A stretch of 64,000 nucleotides of DNA from Rhizobiales bacterium 62-47 (lineage in GTDB: Bacteria > Pseudomonadota > Alphaproteobacteria > Rhizobiales > Xanthobacteraceae), in assembly GCA_001899255.1 (NCBI GenBank), contig MKVX01000018.1:993150-1057149 (forward strand), read 5' to 3'. The position numbers and the translations under genes were made by a program. The notes under the pieces were generated by a model, which saw only the letters and a list, made by a program, of their open reading frames with translations, was not told the origin of the DNA and did not search any database. Shown here in pieces: positions 7,746 to 18,483 of the stretch. Within the stretch, counting starts at the first letter, position 1, and every line of letters starts with the position of its first letter.

Positions 7746-10496
7746 CTAGTGGTCGTGACCGTTGCCGTTGCCGTTGCCATTTCCATTGCCGTTCTCGGTT
7801 TCCTCGCCGATATGCTCCACTGAGACGACATGCTCGTCGTCGGCGGTGTTGAACACGATGACGCCCTGCGTCGAACGTCCAGCAACACGGATGCCCTCGA
7901 CCGGGCAACGGATCAATTGGCCCTTGTCGGTGACCAGCATGATCTGATCGGAATCCTCGACCGGGAACGACGCGACCAGCTTGCCATTGCGGCTATTCAC
8001 CGACATGGCGACGATGCCCTTGCCGCCGCGTCCCGTGGTTCGATACTCGAACGACGACGAACGCTTGCCGTAACCATTCTCGGACACCGTCAGCACCACC
8101 TGCTCGGCCGCCGACATCTCGACGTAACGCTCCGAGCTGAGCTGGATCGCGTTGGTGGTCTCTTCGCTATCGGCTTCGACAGCTTCGTCCGTCACCCCGT
8201 CGCCCGACACGGCGCGGCGCATCTTCAGATAGGCCGAACGTTCGTCCGAGGTCGCATCGACGTGACGCAGGATCGACAGCGAAATCACCTTGTCGCCATC
8301 CGACAGCGCGATGCCGCGCACACCCATCGAGGTGCGCCCCGTGAAAACGCGCACGTCGGGCACGGGGAAGCGGATGCACTGTCCACCGGCGGCGGTCAGC
8401 AGCACGTCGTCGCGCTCGGTGCATATCTGCACGTCGACGATGGCCTCGCCGTCGTCGAGCTTCATGGCGATGATGCCGGAGCGGCGCACATCGACGAAGT
8501 CCGACAGCTTGTTGCGGCGAACCGTGCCGCCCGTTGTCGCGAACATCACGTCGAGATCGGCCCACGACGATTCATCCTCGGGCAACGGCATGATGGTGGT
8601 GATGCGCTCGCCCTGCTCCAGCGGAAGGATGTTGATCAGCGCCTTGCCGCGACCGTTCGGCGGCGCCAGCGGCAGCCGCCAGACCTTTTCCTTGTAGACC
8701 TGACCGCGGGAGGAGAAGAACAGCACCGGCGTATGCGTCGAAGCGACGAACAACCGGCTGACGAAATCCTCGTCGCGGGTCTGCATACCGGAGCGGCCCT
8801 TACCGCCGCGCTTCTGCGCGCGATAGGTTGAGAGCGGCACGCGTTTGACGTAACCCAGATGCGACACGGTCACCACCATGTCCTCGCGCTGGATGAGGTC
8901 TTCGTCCTCGACCTCGCCTTCCTGCTCCATGATGACGGTGCGGCGCGGCGTGGAGAATTCCGCCTTCACGGCGTGCAACTCGTCCTTGACGATCTGCTGA
9001 ACGCGCGCACGGGAGCGCAGAATATCCAGATAGTCGGCGATCTCGACTGCCAGCTTGTCGAGTTCATCGGAGATTTCCTCGCGGCCCAGCGCGGTCAGGC
9101 GCTGCAGTCGCAGATCGAGGATGGCCTTGGCCTGCTCCATCGACAGCCGCGCCGTGCCATCCTCATTGAGGCGATGGCGCGGATCGTCGATCAGCGTAAT
9201 CATCGCCGCCACGTCCCTCGCCGGCCAGTCGCGCGACATCAACGTCTCGCGCGCCGTATTCGGATCGGGCGACTCGCGGATGACGCGAATGATCTCGTCG
9301 ATATTGGCGACCGCGATGGCAAGACCGACCAAAATATGCGCGCGGTCGCGCGCCTTGTTGAGCAGGAACTTGGTGCGGCGCGTGACGACCTGTTCGCGGA
9401 AAGCAATGAACAGCGTCAGCAGGTCCTTGAGGTTCATCACCCGCGGACGGCCGGCGTCGAGCGCCACCATGTTGGCGCCGAAATTGGTCTGCAGCGGCGT
9501 GAACTTGTAGAGCTGATTGAGCACCACCTCCGGCACCGCGTCACGCTTAAGTTCGACAACGACGCGGAAGCCATCGCGGTCGGACTCGTCGCGCAGATCG
9601 GAGATGCCTTCGATCTTCTTCTCGCGGACCAGCTCGGCGATACGCTCGACCATGCTGGCCTTGTTTACCTGATAGGGAATTTCCGAGACGATGATGGCTT
9701 CGCGATCCTTGCGGGCCGGTTCGATCGAAACCTTGCCACGCATCACGATGGAGCCGCGGCCGAGATGATAGGCCGAGCGGATCCCCTGGCGGCCGAGGAT
9801 GATGCCGCCGGTCGGGAAATCCGGACCCGGCACGATGTTGATGAGATCGTCGATGCTCAACGCCGGGTCTTCGATCAGCGCCACGCAGGCATCGATCACT
9901 TCGCCCAGATTGTGCGGCGGGATGTTGGTGGCCATGCCGACGGCGATGCCACCCGCGCCATTGACCAGCAGATTGGGAAACTTCGCCGGCAGCACCGACG
10001 GTTCGCGTTCGGAATTGTCGTAGTTCGGCTGGAAGTCGACGGTGTCCTTGTCGATATCGTCGAGCAGCGACTGCGCGATCTTGGTCAGGCGCGATTCCGT
10101 GTAACGCATCGCGGCGGCCATATCGCCGTCGACCGAACCGAAGTTGCCCTGCCCGTCGATCAGCGGCACGCGCATGGAGAAGTCCTGCGCCATGCGGACC
10201 ATCGCGTCGTAGACCGACTGGTCGCCGTGCGGATGATATTTACCGATGACGTCGCCGACGGTGCGCGCCGACTTGCGGTACGGCTTGTTCCACTCGAAGC
10301 CGTTCTCGTACATGCCGTAAAGGATGCGGCGATGCACCGGCTTGAGGCCGTCGCGCGCATCCGGCAGCGCACGCGCCACGATCACGCTCATGGCGTAATC
10401 GAGGTAGGAACGTTTCATTTCGTCGAGGATCGAAACAGGACGAATGTCCGAGGGGGCCTGCGGCTCCTCCGGAGTGTTATCTTCGCTATCGGACAA
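7746..10496 (-). CDS. gyrA: DNA gyrase subunit A
   Basis: GyrA cuts and rejoins DNA in the A2B2 gyrase that introduces negative supercoils. The 916-residue protein has the breakage-reunion domain (about residues 25-520) with catalytic Tyr132 in AMRYTE, and the beta-pinwheel domain with a GyrA-box-like QKRGGKG near residue 561. In the quinolone region the order is His-Gly-Asp92-Gln93-Ser94-Val-Tyr-Asp97, so the position matching E. coli Ser83 is Gln while the Asp87 match is kept. The C-terminus ends in six Asn-Gly pairs and HDH, encoded by a hexanucleotide-like repeat. Upstream is a 131-base gap to an NTF2-like gene on the same strand. Confidence 0.97.
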   Translation of the reverse strand: MSDSEDNTPEEPQAPSDIRPVSILDEMKRSYLDYAMSVIVARALPDARDGLKPVHRRILYGMYENGFEWNKPYRKSARTVGDVIGKYHPHGDQSVYDAMVRMAQDFSMRVPLIDGQGNFGSVDGDMAAAMRYTESRLTKIAQSLLDDIDKDTVDFQPNYDNSEREPSVLPAKFPNLLVNGAGGIAVGMATNIPPHNLGEVIDACVALIEDPALSIDDLINIVPGPDFPTGGIILGRQGIRSAYHLGRGSIVMRGKVSIEPARKDREAIIVSEIPYQVNKASMVERIAELVREKKIEGISDLRDESDRDGFRVVVELKRDAVPEVVLNQLYKFTPLQTNFGANMVALDAGRPRVMNLKDLLTLFIAFREQVVTRRTKFLLNKARDRAHILVGLAIAVANIDEIIRVIRESPDPNTARETLMSRDWPARDVAAMITLIDDPRHRLNEDGTARLSMEQAKAILDLRLQRLTALGREEISDELDKLAVEIADYLDILRSRARVQQIVKDELHAVKAEFSTPRRTVIMEQEGEVEDEDLIQREDMVVTVSHLGYVKRVPLSTYRAQKRGGKGRSGMQTRDEDFVSRLFVASTHTPVLFFSSRGQVYKEKVWRLPLAPPNGRGKALINILPLEQGERITTIMPLPEDESSWADLDVMFATTGGTVRRNKLSDFVDVRRSGIIAMKLDDGEAIVDVQICTERDDVLLTAAGGQCIRFPVPDVRVFTGRTSMGVRGIALSDGDKVISLSILRHVDATSDERSAYLKMRRAVSGDGVTDEAVEADSEETTNAIQLSSERYVEMSAAEQVVLTVSENGYGKRSSSFEYRTTGRGGKGIVAMSVNSRNGKLVASFPVEDSDQIMLVTDKGQLIRCPVEGIRVAGRSTQGVIVFNTADDEHVVSVEHIGEETENGNGNGNGNGNGHDH

Positions 10497-10627
10497 GGGT
10501 AAAATCCGCTCAGTTCTTGCTCAGAATCATATAGCGCATCCGCCCGCCCGAAACTACCCCTTGACGACCATGAACGACAATTTTCTAGCTTATTTTCCAG
10601 TGACTTAACCGAAAGATGGCGACTGCA

Positions 10628-11026
10628 TTACACGGCATGGGAAATTGCCGCGAAATTCTTCAAACCACCGGGCGCCTTGACCAAACAGTAGGTCTGCCGC
10701 CACGCAACCAAAATACTCCCGTCCGCACGCCGCAAACGCCAGTTCACCGCCGCTGCTACGCTTACCGCCCCCATCGGCATGGTTTGAAGATCGCTCCATT
10801 CGCAGTATGTACAGCCACCACTCCGATAACCGTCCAGCGCAGCCTTGTAGTACGCCGCAACGTCCTCCGCTGTCGTCAGCGCCACGAGCGAACCATCCTT
10901 GCGGCACGCTACTGCAGGTGTCGCAAATAATTCGGCCACCTGCCATTCGTCAAAGCTCGCAAACGCGACGACAAATCGATCGAAGAACGCGCGGATGTCC
11001 TCCGGAGTAATTTCGATTTCGGACAT
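10628..11026 (-). CDS. NTF2/SnoaL-like fold protein, hypothetical
   Basis: A 132-residue protein of the NTF2-like superfamily type: an N-terminal helix pair (PEDIRAFFDRFVVAFASFD), then VAELFATPAVACRKDG and a run of strands ending WRQTYCLVKAPGG. Such folds occur in small enzymes and ligand-binding proteins, but no diagnostic catalytic dyad is seen. It lies between ssb and gyrA on the same strand with gaps of more than 100 bases on both sides, so it may be an independent unit. Assignment rests on size and pattern only. Confidence 0.65.
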   Translation of the reverse strand: MSEIEITPEDIRAFFDRFVVAFASFDEWQVAELFATPAVACRKDGSLVALTTAEDVAAYYKAALDGYRSGGCTYCEWSDLQTMPMGAVSVAAAVNWRLRRADGSILVAWRQTYCLVKAPGGLKNFAAISHAV

Positions 11027-11132
11027 GCTCCACCCCTCTCCCGCCGCAAGCGAATAGCGCCGCAGACATCATCCATCGCCCAAGGCACGGCGACGATACC
11101 TGCAAACACAAAAGGCGGAACGGAATGCGAGA

Positions 11133-11627
11133 TCAGAACGGGATATCGTCGTCCATGTCGTTGTTGCGGCCGCCACCTGCGGCCACGGCACGACGCGGCG
11201 CGCTGCTCGACGGACCGCCCGATCCGAAGTCGCCGCCATCGTCCGACCCGAAGCTGCCGCCACCGCCACCGCCGCCCCGGCCGTCAAGCATGGTCAGGGT
11301 CGAATTGAAGCCCTGCAGCACGACTTCGGTGGAATACTTCTCGACGCCGCTCTGGTCGGTCCATTTGCGGGTCTGCAACTGACCCTCGATGTAAACCTTG
11401 GCGCCCTTCTTCAGGTACTGCTCGGCGACCCGGCACAACCCTTCATTGAAGATCACGACACGATGCCACTCGGTCTTTTCCTTGCGCTCGCCGGTGTTCT
11501 TGTCGCGCCAGCTTTCCGACGTGGCGATGCGCAGATTGGCAATCGGCCGCCCGTCCTGGGTCCGCTTGATTTCCGGATCAGCCCCAAGATTGCCAATCAG
11601 AATTACCTTATTCACGCTTCCAGCCAT
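11133..11627 (-). CDS. ssb: Single-stranded DNA-binding protein
   Basis: SSB coats single-stranded DNA during replication, repair and recombination. The product is 164 residues: an OB-fold domain (residues 1-110, beginning [19 protein letters not shown]), a Gly/Ser-rich linker, and the acidic DMDDDIPF tip that recruits partner proteins. The start at 11627 is preferred over one 17 codons upstream because GGAGAG lies about 4 bases before it and the N-terminus then matches the family. A LexA-box-like element lies about 160 bases upstream, fitting the SOS control of ssb known in other proteobacteria. Confidence 0.96.
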   Translation of the reverse strand: MAGSVNKVILIGNLGADPEIKRTQDGRPIANLRIATSESWRDKNTGERKEKTEWHRVVIFNEGLCRVAEQYLKKGAKVYIEGQLQTRKWTDQSGVEKYSTEVVLQGFNSTLTMLDGRGGGGGGGSFGSDDGGDFGSGGPSSSAPRRAVAAGGGRNNDMDDDIPF

Positions 11628-11783
11628 CGACGCTCTCCAATCACAAAACCCGGTCCTGACCCCGGCAGTTACACCCACCCGGTCGAACCATGGCCACCCT
11701 GTTCGCGTGGCTGCCGGTGAACCCTATACTCTTTCCGAAGCTGGGCGAGACATCCGACAGGATGTTATCCACGACAGCATTAT

Positions 11784-11798
11784 GTACTCTCTTTGTTC
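11784..11798 (-). promoter_or_regulatory. Candidate LexA (SOS) box upstream of ssb
   Basis: On the plus strand the site reads GTAC-TCTCTTT-GTTC, one mismatch from the alphaproteobacterial consensus GTTC-N7-GTTC; on the ssb strand it is GAACAAAGAGAGTAC. A further GTTC follows 2 bases later. It lies in the 434-base gap between ssb and the divergent outer-membrane protein gene. The rest of this gap (11628-12061) holds no further gene that I recognise. Confidence 0.5.
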
Positions 11799-12061
11799 TA
11801 GTTCAAGCCTGTCATCCGACAAATATGCAGACTGGCGGCGTCGATCCGAAAAGCCATCGTGCTATGCAATATTGTTCTTCCAGCCATGCTCGCAATCGCC
11901 CCTAACCCTTTTCCCTGCACGTGATTTGCGGCCCGAGTGTTGCAAACGGGAGACGGCATTTTCGGCGGAAGGGCCTATATTGGGGACATCGAATTGAGAC
12001 CGACTCGATGGTGTGGCGCTCTCGCGGCGGTCTGCTGAATAGGCTGGGACGGAGAAGAAAA

Positions 12062-12715
12062 ATGAAGAAGATTTTGTTGGGCACTGTGGCGCTTGTTGCG
12101 CTCGGCTTGGCGGGAACCGCCAACGCGGCCGACCTCGGCGCTCGGTACACCAAAGCTCCGGTTGCCATTCCGGCGCCGATCTACAACTGGACCGGTTTCT
12201 ACATCGGCGGTCACATCGGCGGCTCGTTCCGTGGCGATGACAACAACCTGCTCGGCGGCAGCAGCGACGGCACCTTCCTCGGCGGTGTGCAGGCTGGTTA
12301 CGACTACCAGTTCGCTCCGAACTGGGTGATGGGCCTCGAAGCCAACTACAGCTTCAAGGACACCAACAGCAACTTCGCCAACCGCGGCCTCGGCTCGGTC
12401 ACCGGCCGCCTCGGCTACACCTGGGGTCCGGCCCTGCTCTACGTGAAGGGCGGTTACGGCTGGGCTGACTCGCGCTTCAGCAACGGCTTCGGCGGCAACG
12501 GCGGCCGCGACGGCTACACCGTTGGTGGCGGCCTCGAGTACCTGTTCACGCAGAACTGGTCGGGCAAGATCGAATACCAGTATTTTGATTTCGGCACGGT
12601 GAACTTCGTCACCCCGGCAGCTGTCGCTGGCAGCTTCCGCAACGACGAGCACACCATCAAGGCCGGAATCAACTATCGCTTCGGCTGGGGTGGACCTGTC
12701 GTCGCCAAGTACTGA
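12062..12715 (+). CDS. Outer-membrane beta-barrel protein (Omp25/RopB-like porin family)
   Basis: A 217-residue outer-membrane protein with a signal peptide cleaved near AGTANAADL (about residue 21). The mature protein shows alternating strands rich in Tyr and Gly, typical of 8-stranded barrels: WTGFYIGGHIGG, GVQAGYDYQF, GRLGYTWG, GGGLEYLF and the closing AGINYRFGWG. The start is chosen at the ATG after GGAG, directly before the signal peptide. A strong rho-independent terminator follows 35 bases after the stop. Rhizobial relatives are abundant surface proteins of the Omp25/Omp31 type; a specific role cannot be assigned. Confidence 0.9.
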   Translation: MKKILLGTVALVALGLAGTANAADLGARYTKAPVAIPAPIYNWTGFYIGGHIGGSFRGDDNNLLGGSSDGTFLGGVQAGYDYQFAPNWVMGLEANYSFKDTNSNFANRGLGSVTGRLGYTWGPALLYVKGGYGWADSRFSNGFGGNGGRDGYTVGGGLEYLFTQNWSGKIEYQYFDFGTVNFVTPAAVAGSFRNDEHTIKAGINYRFGWGGPVVAKY

Positions 12716-12750
12716 GCATCTGCTGATTTCTCCCTGACTCCGACTTCGGA

Positions 12751-12777
12751 AAGGCCGGCCTTCGCGCCGGCCTTTTT
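12751..12777 (+). terminator. Rho-independent terminator after outer-membrane protein gene
   Basis: The stem AAGGCCGGC pairs with GCCGGCCTT around a small CTTCGC loop and is followed by TTTT. It is a textbook hairpin-plus-U-tract 35 bases after the stop codon, and it separates the porin transcript from uvrA downstream. Confidence 0.85.
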
Positions 12778-12864
12778 GTTGCGCGGACGCCACCGAACGG
12801 AACACTGCCGCCTCCCCGCAACAAACCGTTGATGGCTTGCACGGCGCACTGGAAATCGGGACCC

Positions 12865-12879
12865 GTTCTTCCTATGTTC
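12865..12879 (+). promoter_or_regulatory. LexA (SOS) box upstream of uvrA
   Basis: GTTC-TTCCTAT-GTTC, an exact match to the alphaproteobacterial LexA consensus GTTC-N7-GTTC, 89 bases before the uvrA start codon chosen here. Position and match make SOS induction of uvrA likely. It also argues against the longer open frame beginning at 12837, which would put the operator inside the coding region. Confidence 0.8.
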
Positions 12880-12968
12880 CGAACGCAATCAATCGGCGTC
12901 TGATCCCGGCACCCCGGCGATGCGCGCCCCAACGTGGCGCGGCGTTACGCGTCCTGGAATGCCGACAT

Positions 12969-15950
<2,982 letters not shown>

Positions 15951-15969
15951 GGAGCCCCCTTACGATTAC

Positions 15970-16050
15970 GTCATTGCGAGCGAAGCGAAGCAATCCAGTG
16001 GCAGCGCCAAGATCTGGATTGCGTCGTCGCTAACGCTCCTCGCAGTGACG
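15970..16050. repeat. GTCATTGCGAGCG-type palindromic repeat
   Basis: The block begins GTCATTGCGAGCGAAGCGAAG and closes with GCTCCTCGCAGTGACG, so its ends are imperfect inverted copies; the centre has CAATCCAG and CTGGATTG as a second inverted pair. It lies after uvrA and before a convergent gene. A related unit occurs at 53371. Confidence 0.7.
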
Positions 16051-16096
16051 GCATAGTCGCATGGCATCACCACTGGAAGCGCACGCCCTCGCATCA

Positions 16097-16489
16097 CTAT
16101 TCAAACAATCCGCCGCGCTTGAGCATATCCTTGTCGCTGCGGTCCCAATCCTGCCACAGCTCGAGCGCCGCGAGCAGGATCAGCAGGCCGCCGAGCGTCG
16201 AGTGCCAGAACCGTAACTCGCCGGCGTTGAAGTAGCCGAACACGTAGGGCGACGCGATCAGCCAAAGACCCAGCACGAGTTGTCCGGTTTCCTCCCAGCG
16301 CTGCAACACGACGTATTCGAGTTCGGCGATGAAGAACACCAGCACGCCGATCAGCACCGCATTCCATGCGGCGGCGCGGCTGACATGATCGCCGGCAACC
16401 CAAGGTGATACCGCGATCAACAGGCCGAGCAGCATGCCGAACCAGTCTTCCCAATTTCGGTGAGCCGCGAAAAATCGATTGATGAACAT
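16097..16489 (-). CDS. SPW-motif membrane protein
   Basis: A 130-residue inner-membrane protein with four predicted helices in two related halves. Each half carries the SPW-type motif: AVSPWVAGD (about residues 26-34) and ASPYVFGYF (about 83-91). The start at 16489 is chosen because GGAGG lies 6 bases upstream; a longer frame to 16549 lacks one. The internal repeat suggests an ancient duplication of a two-helix unit. SPW-repeat proteins are uncharacterised; the family assignment rests on the motif and helix pattern. Confidence 0.75.
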   Translation of the reverse strand: MFINRFFAAHRNWEDWFGMLLGLLIAVSPWVAGDHVSRAAAWNAVLIGVLVFFIAELEYVVLQRWEETGQLVLGLWLIASPYVFGYFNAGELRFWHSTLGGLLILLAALELWQDWDRSDKDMLKRGGLFE

Positions 16490-16674
16490 TGAAGCCTCCA
16501 TCGATAAGAGGCATACGTCGGCGGCGAGACGCCTTCGCCCTTGGATCATTCCACGACCGGTCCAGCCGCATCGGGGCGTATGTCAACGATTCACGTAAGC
16601 GACGTGCGAACCGGCGCAAGGCCTGAGCGCGGCATTTTTACGGCCGGACCAAGGCGCTTATCCAACAGAGCCGA

Positions 16675-16803
16675 TCACCGAACGCCGGTGCCTTTGCAGC
16701 GCTGGCACTTCATCACCCGGTCGCCCTTCTTCACCAGGCCCTTGCCTTCGCAATTCTTGCAGATCTGCTTTTTCTTGATGTTAGGGCCTTTATCGTTGGC
16801 CAT
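16675..16803 (-). CDS. 42-residue CxxC zinc peptide
   Basis: A very short gene found by direct translation. The peptide begins MANDKGPNIKKKQICKNCEG and ends MKCQRCKGTGVR. It has two CxxC pairs (CKNC and CQRC), each followed by GxG-type residues as in one repeat of the DnaJ cysteine-rich zinc domain. A CGGAGA ribosome-binding site lies about 7 bases upstream of the ATG, and codon use fits the neighbours. It probably folds around one zinc ion and could bind nucleic acid or protein. Function unknown. Confidence 0.7.
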   Translation of the reverse strand: MANDKGPNIKKKQICKNCEGKGLVKKGDRVMKCQRCKGTGVR

Positions 16804-16996
16804 GTCGGTCTCCGGGTCTCATCCAGCCAGCAGCGCTTGCTCTGGCGCCGCGATACACGGCGTCATAGCATCCGCAGCCGCCGATGTCCCGCCGCCTACC
16901 CAGGATTGCAGCGCGCGGGCTTATAGCTACGATGCGCAAGAAATCAGGATTTGCTGGCCAGGTCCTTGAAAAACGAACGCACTGCAAAGGAAAACG

Positions 16997-17275
16997 ATGA
17001 CCGACGCCGTCCGCAACAATCCCGCCGAACAACGCTACGAACTAACCGTCGAGGGGCACCTCGCCGCGACCTACTATAGAATCGCCAACGGCATCATCAC
17101 ATTCGTCCACACCGAGGTGCCGGATGCACTGGCCGGGCGCGGCGTCGGCTCGAAGCTGGTCAAGGGGGCGCTGGATCAGGTCCGCGCCGACGGCCTCAAG
17201 GTTGTGGCGCAGTGTCCATTCGTCAAAGCCTATATCGGCAAGCACGCCGAATATGCCGACCTGCTTGCTCCTTGA
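16997..17275 (+). CDS. Small GNAT-fold N-acetyltransferase (copy 1)
   Basis: A 92-residue minimal GNAT-like domain of the YjdJ/YidJ type. It shows the acetyl-CoA loop as AGRGVGSKLVKGALDQVR (residues 46-63) and ends with CPFVKAYIGKHAEYADLL. Full GNAT enzymes are about 150 residues, so this is the short single-domain family. An AAGGAAAA site precedes the ATG. The next gene, 16 bases downstream, is a paralogue with the same layout, so the pair arose by tandem duplication and is probably co-transcribed. Substrate unknown. Confidence 0.85.
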   Translation: MTDAVRNNPAEQRYELTVEGHLAATYYRIANGIITFVHTEVPDALAGRGVGSKLVKGALDQVRADGLKVVAQCPFVKAYIGKHAEYADLLAP

Positions 17276-17291
17276 AACACGGACCCCGCCC

Positions 17292-17576
17292 ATGACCTCG
17301 CCGACCAATTCCGTGCGCGACAATGCCGCCCTCAATCGCTTCGAGCTCGAGATCGATGGCGGCGTCGCCTTCGCCAACTATCGCCGCACCGCGACCGCCG
17401 ACATCATCACTCATACCGAGACGCCGCGCTCGCTGCGTGGACGAGGCATCGCCTCGCAACTGGTCAAAGGCGCGCTCGATCTGATCCGCGCCGATGGCCG
17501 CAAGGTGGTCGCCGGTTGCAGTTTCGTCGTCGACTATCTGCAGAAGCATCCGGAACAAGCCGACCTCGAAGCCTGA
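17292..17576 (+). CDS. Small GNAT-fold N-acetyltransferase (copy 2)
   Basis: A 94-residue paralogue of the preceding gene. It shares the acetyl-CoA loop RGRGIASQLVKGALDLIRADG and the closing CSFVVDYLQKHPEQADL. The start at 17292 follows copy 1 by 16 bases and avoids the longer frame that would overlap it. The strands before the loop (RFELEIDGGVAFANY, DIITHTETP) align with copy 1 (RYELTVEGHLAATYY, GIITFVHTEVP). The two may form a dimer or act on different substrates; neither is known. Confidence 0.85.
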   Translation: MTSPTNSVRDNAALNRFELEIDGGVAFANYRRTATADIITHTETPRSLRGRGIASQLVKGALDLIRADGRKVVAGCSFVVDYLQKHPEQADLEA

Positions 17577-18014
17577 CCCTGCGAAGGGCGCGCGCCCGAC
17601 CACAGGATTCGCCAAGCGCGCCGCGCGTTGTTGTTTAGCCCTGCTCGCAACGGGCGATGCATCGGCCTTTGGCGACCTTGGGCGATCACGAAAATCAGCT
17701 CTCGATTGCCGGTCAGCCGCAAAATGTGATCCGACGTTGCACGGAACCGGCGATATCCTGTCAGAACTGAAAACCGGATTCGAGACGGCGAGGACATCAC
17801 CTCTCGGAGCTGAGTTGGCTCTGCGCAAGCAAATTGCCTCGCGCAATATGCACCGTCAGGACTTGAGCTAAATCAGGACGCGAGCCAGGCATATCGGGCA
17901 AAGTATCAAAACAAGGTACGTCGCTCCAATTCTGAACCAAGAAGACTGAAGCGAACACAACGCCTCAACAAGAGTCGAGCAGCCGCCAACGCCGGGACAA
18001 CAGCGAGGTCCACG
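17577..18014. other. Intergenic gap, no gene recognised
   Basis: 438 bases between the GNAT pair and a secreted protein gene. An open frame overlaps part of it but has no ribosome-binding site, no family character, and starts inside the GNAT gene. The last 150 bases are poorer in GC and probably contain the promoter of the next gene. No palindrome of the common repeat families is seen here. Confidence 0.5.
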
Positions 18015-18329
18015 ATGGTGCAATATTCGACGTTCGGTATCGCGGCCGTGGTCGTTGGAATGACCGCCGCTTCACCTGCCCTCTCTCACGATAGCTGGAT
18101 TTCCCGCGGCGGCTTTCGCAACACCGTCGGCGAATGGTGCTGCGGCGAAGGCGATTGCGAGGCCTTGCCGCCGAACAGCGTCAGGATGAGCACCGCAGGC
18201 TACCATCTCATCAACGGCGAATTCGTGCCGATGAACGAGACGCAGCCGTCGCCGGATGGCTCCTATTGGCGTTGCAAGCGGCCCGATGGATCGCGCCGCT
18301 GCTTCTTCGCGCCGCCACCCGGCACTTGA
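18015..18329 (+). CDS. Secreted Cys-rich protein, hypothetical
   Basis: A 104-residue protein with a signal peptide cleaved near SPALSHDSW (about residue 25). The mature chain holds five cysteines: a CCGEGDC cluster, then YWRCKRP and RRCFFAPPP, so disulphide bonding in the periplasm is likely. Similar small proteins with a GEWCCGEGDC motif occur widely in bradyrhizobia without a known role. The coding region ends just before a palindromic repeat. No operon partner is visible. Confidence 0.75.
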   Translation: MVQYSTFGIAAVVVGMTAASPALSHDSWISRGGFRNTVGEWCCGEGDCEALPPNSVRMSTAGYHLINGEFVPMNETQPSPDGSYWRCKRPDGSRRCFFAPPPGT

Positions 18330-18335
18330 ATGCGC

Positions 18336-18443
18336 CGTCATTCCGGGGCGCGAGCTCTTCGCGAGCGAGCCCGGAATCCATAACCACGACCGGGCGTATG
18401 GATTCCGGGCCTGCGCGCAAAGAACGCGCATCCCGGAATGACG
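18336..18443. repeat. GTCATTCCGGGGC-type palindromic repeat
   Basis: Begins GTCATTCCGGGGCGCGAGC and ends CGCATCCCGGAATGACG, which is its near inverse; the inner part carries CCGGAATCCATAACCACGA and its inverse TATGGATTCCGGGCC. A close sequence copy lies at 56471. It separates convergent genes. Confidence 0.8.
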
Positions 18444-18483
18444 CTGATGTCTGACGCAATGCGTCGTTTCAATCAGCAGACTC

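Noticed and set aside
7758-7793. Short tandem repeat considered as a possible CRISPR or VNTR locus
   Set aside because: It lies in frame at the gyrA end with a 6-base period and no spacers, so it is a coding repeat.
8859-10502. A 547-residue open frame antisense to gyrA
   Set aside because: GyrA is unambiguous on the minus strand; this frame has no recognisable domain.
11679-11997. Open frames in the ssb-porin gap
   Set aside because: They extend from the ssb antisense frame, and the gap carries the SOS-box candidate; no protein signature is present.
17494-17871. 125-residue open frame after the GNAT pair
   Set aside because: Starts inside the second GNAT gene in another frame, has no ribosome-binding site and no family pattern.
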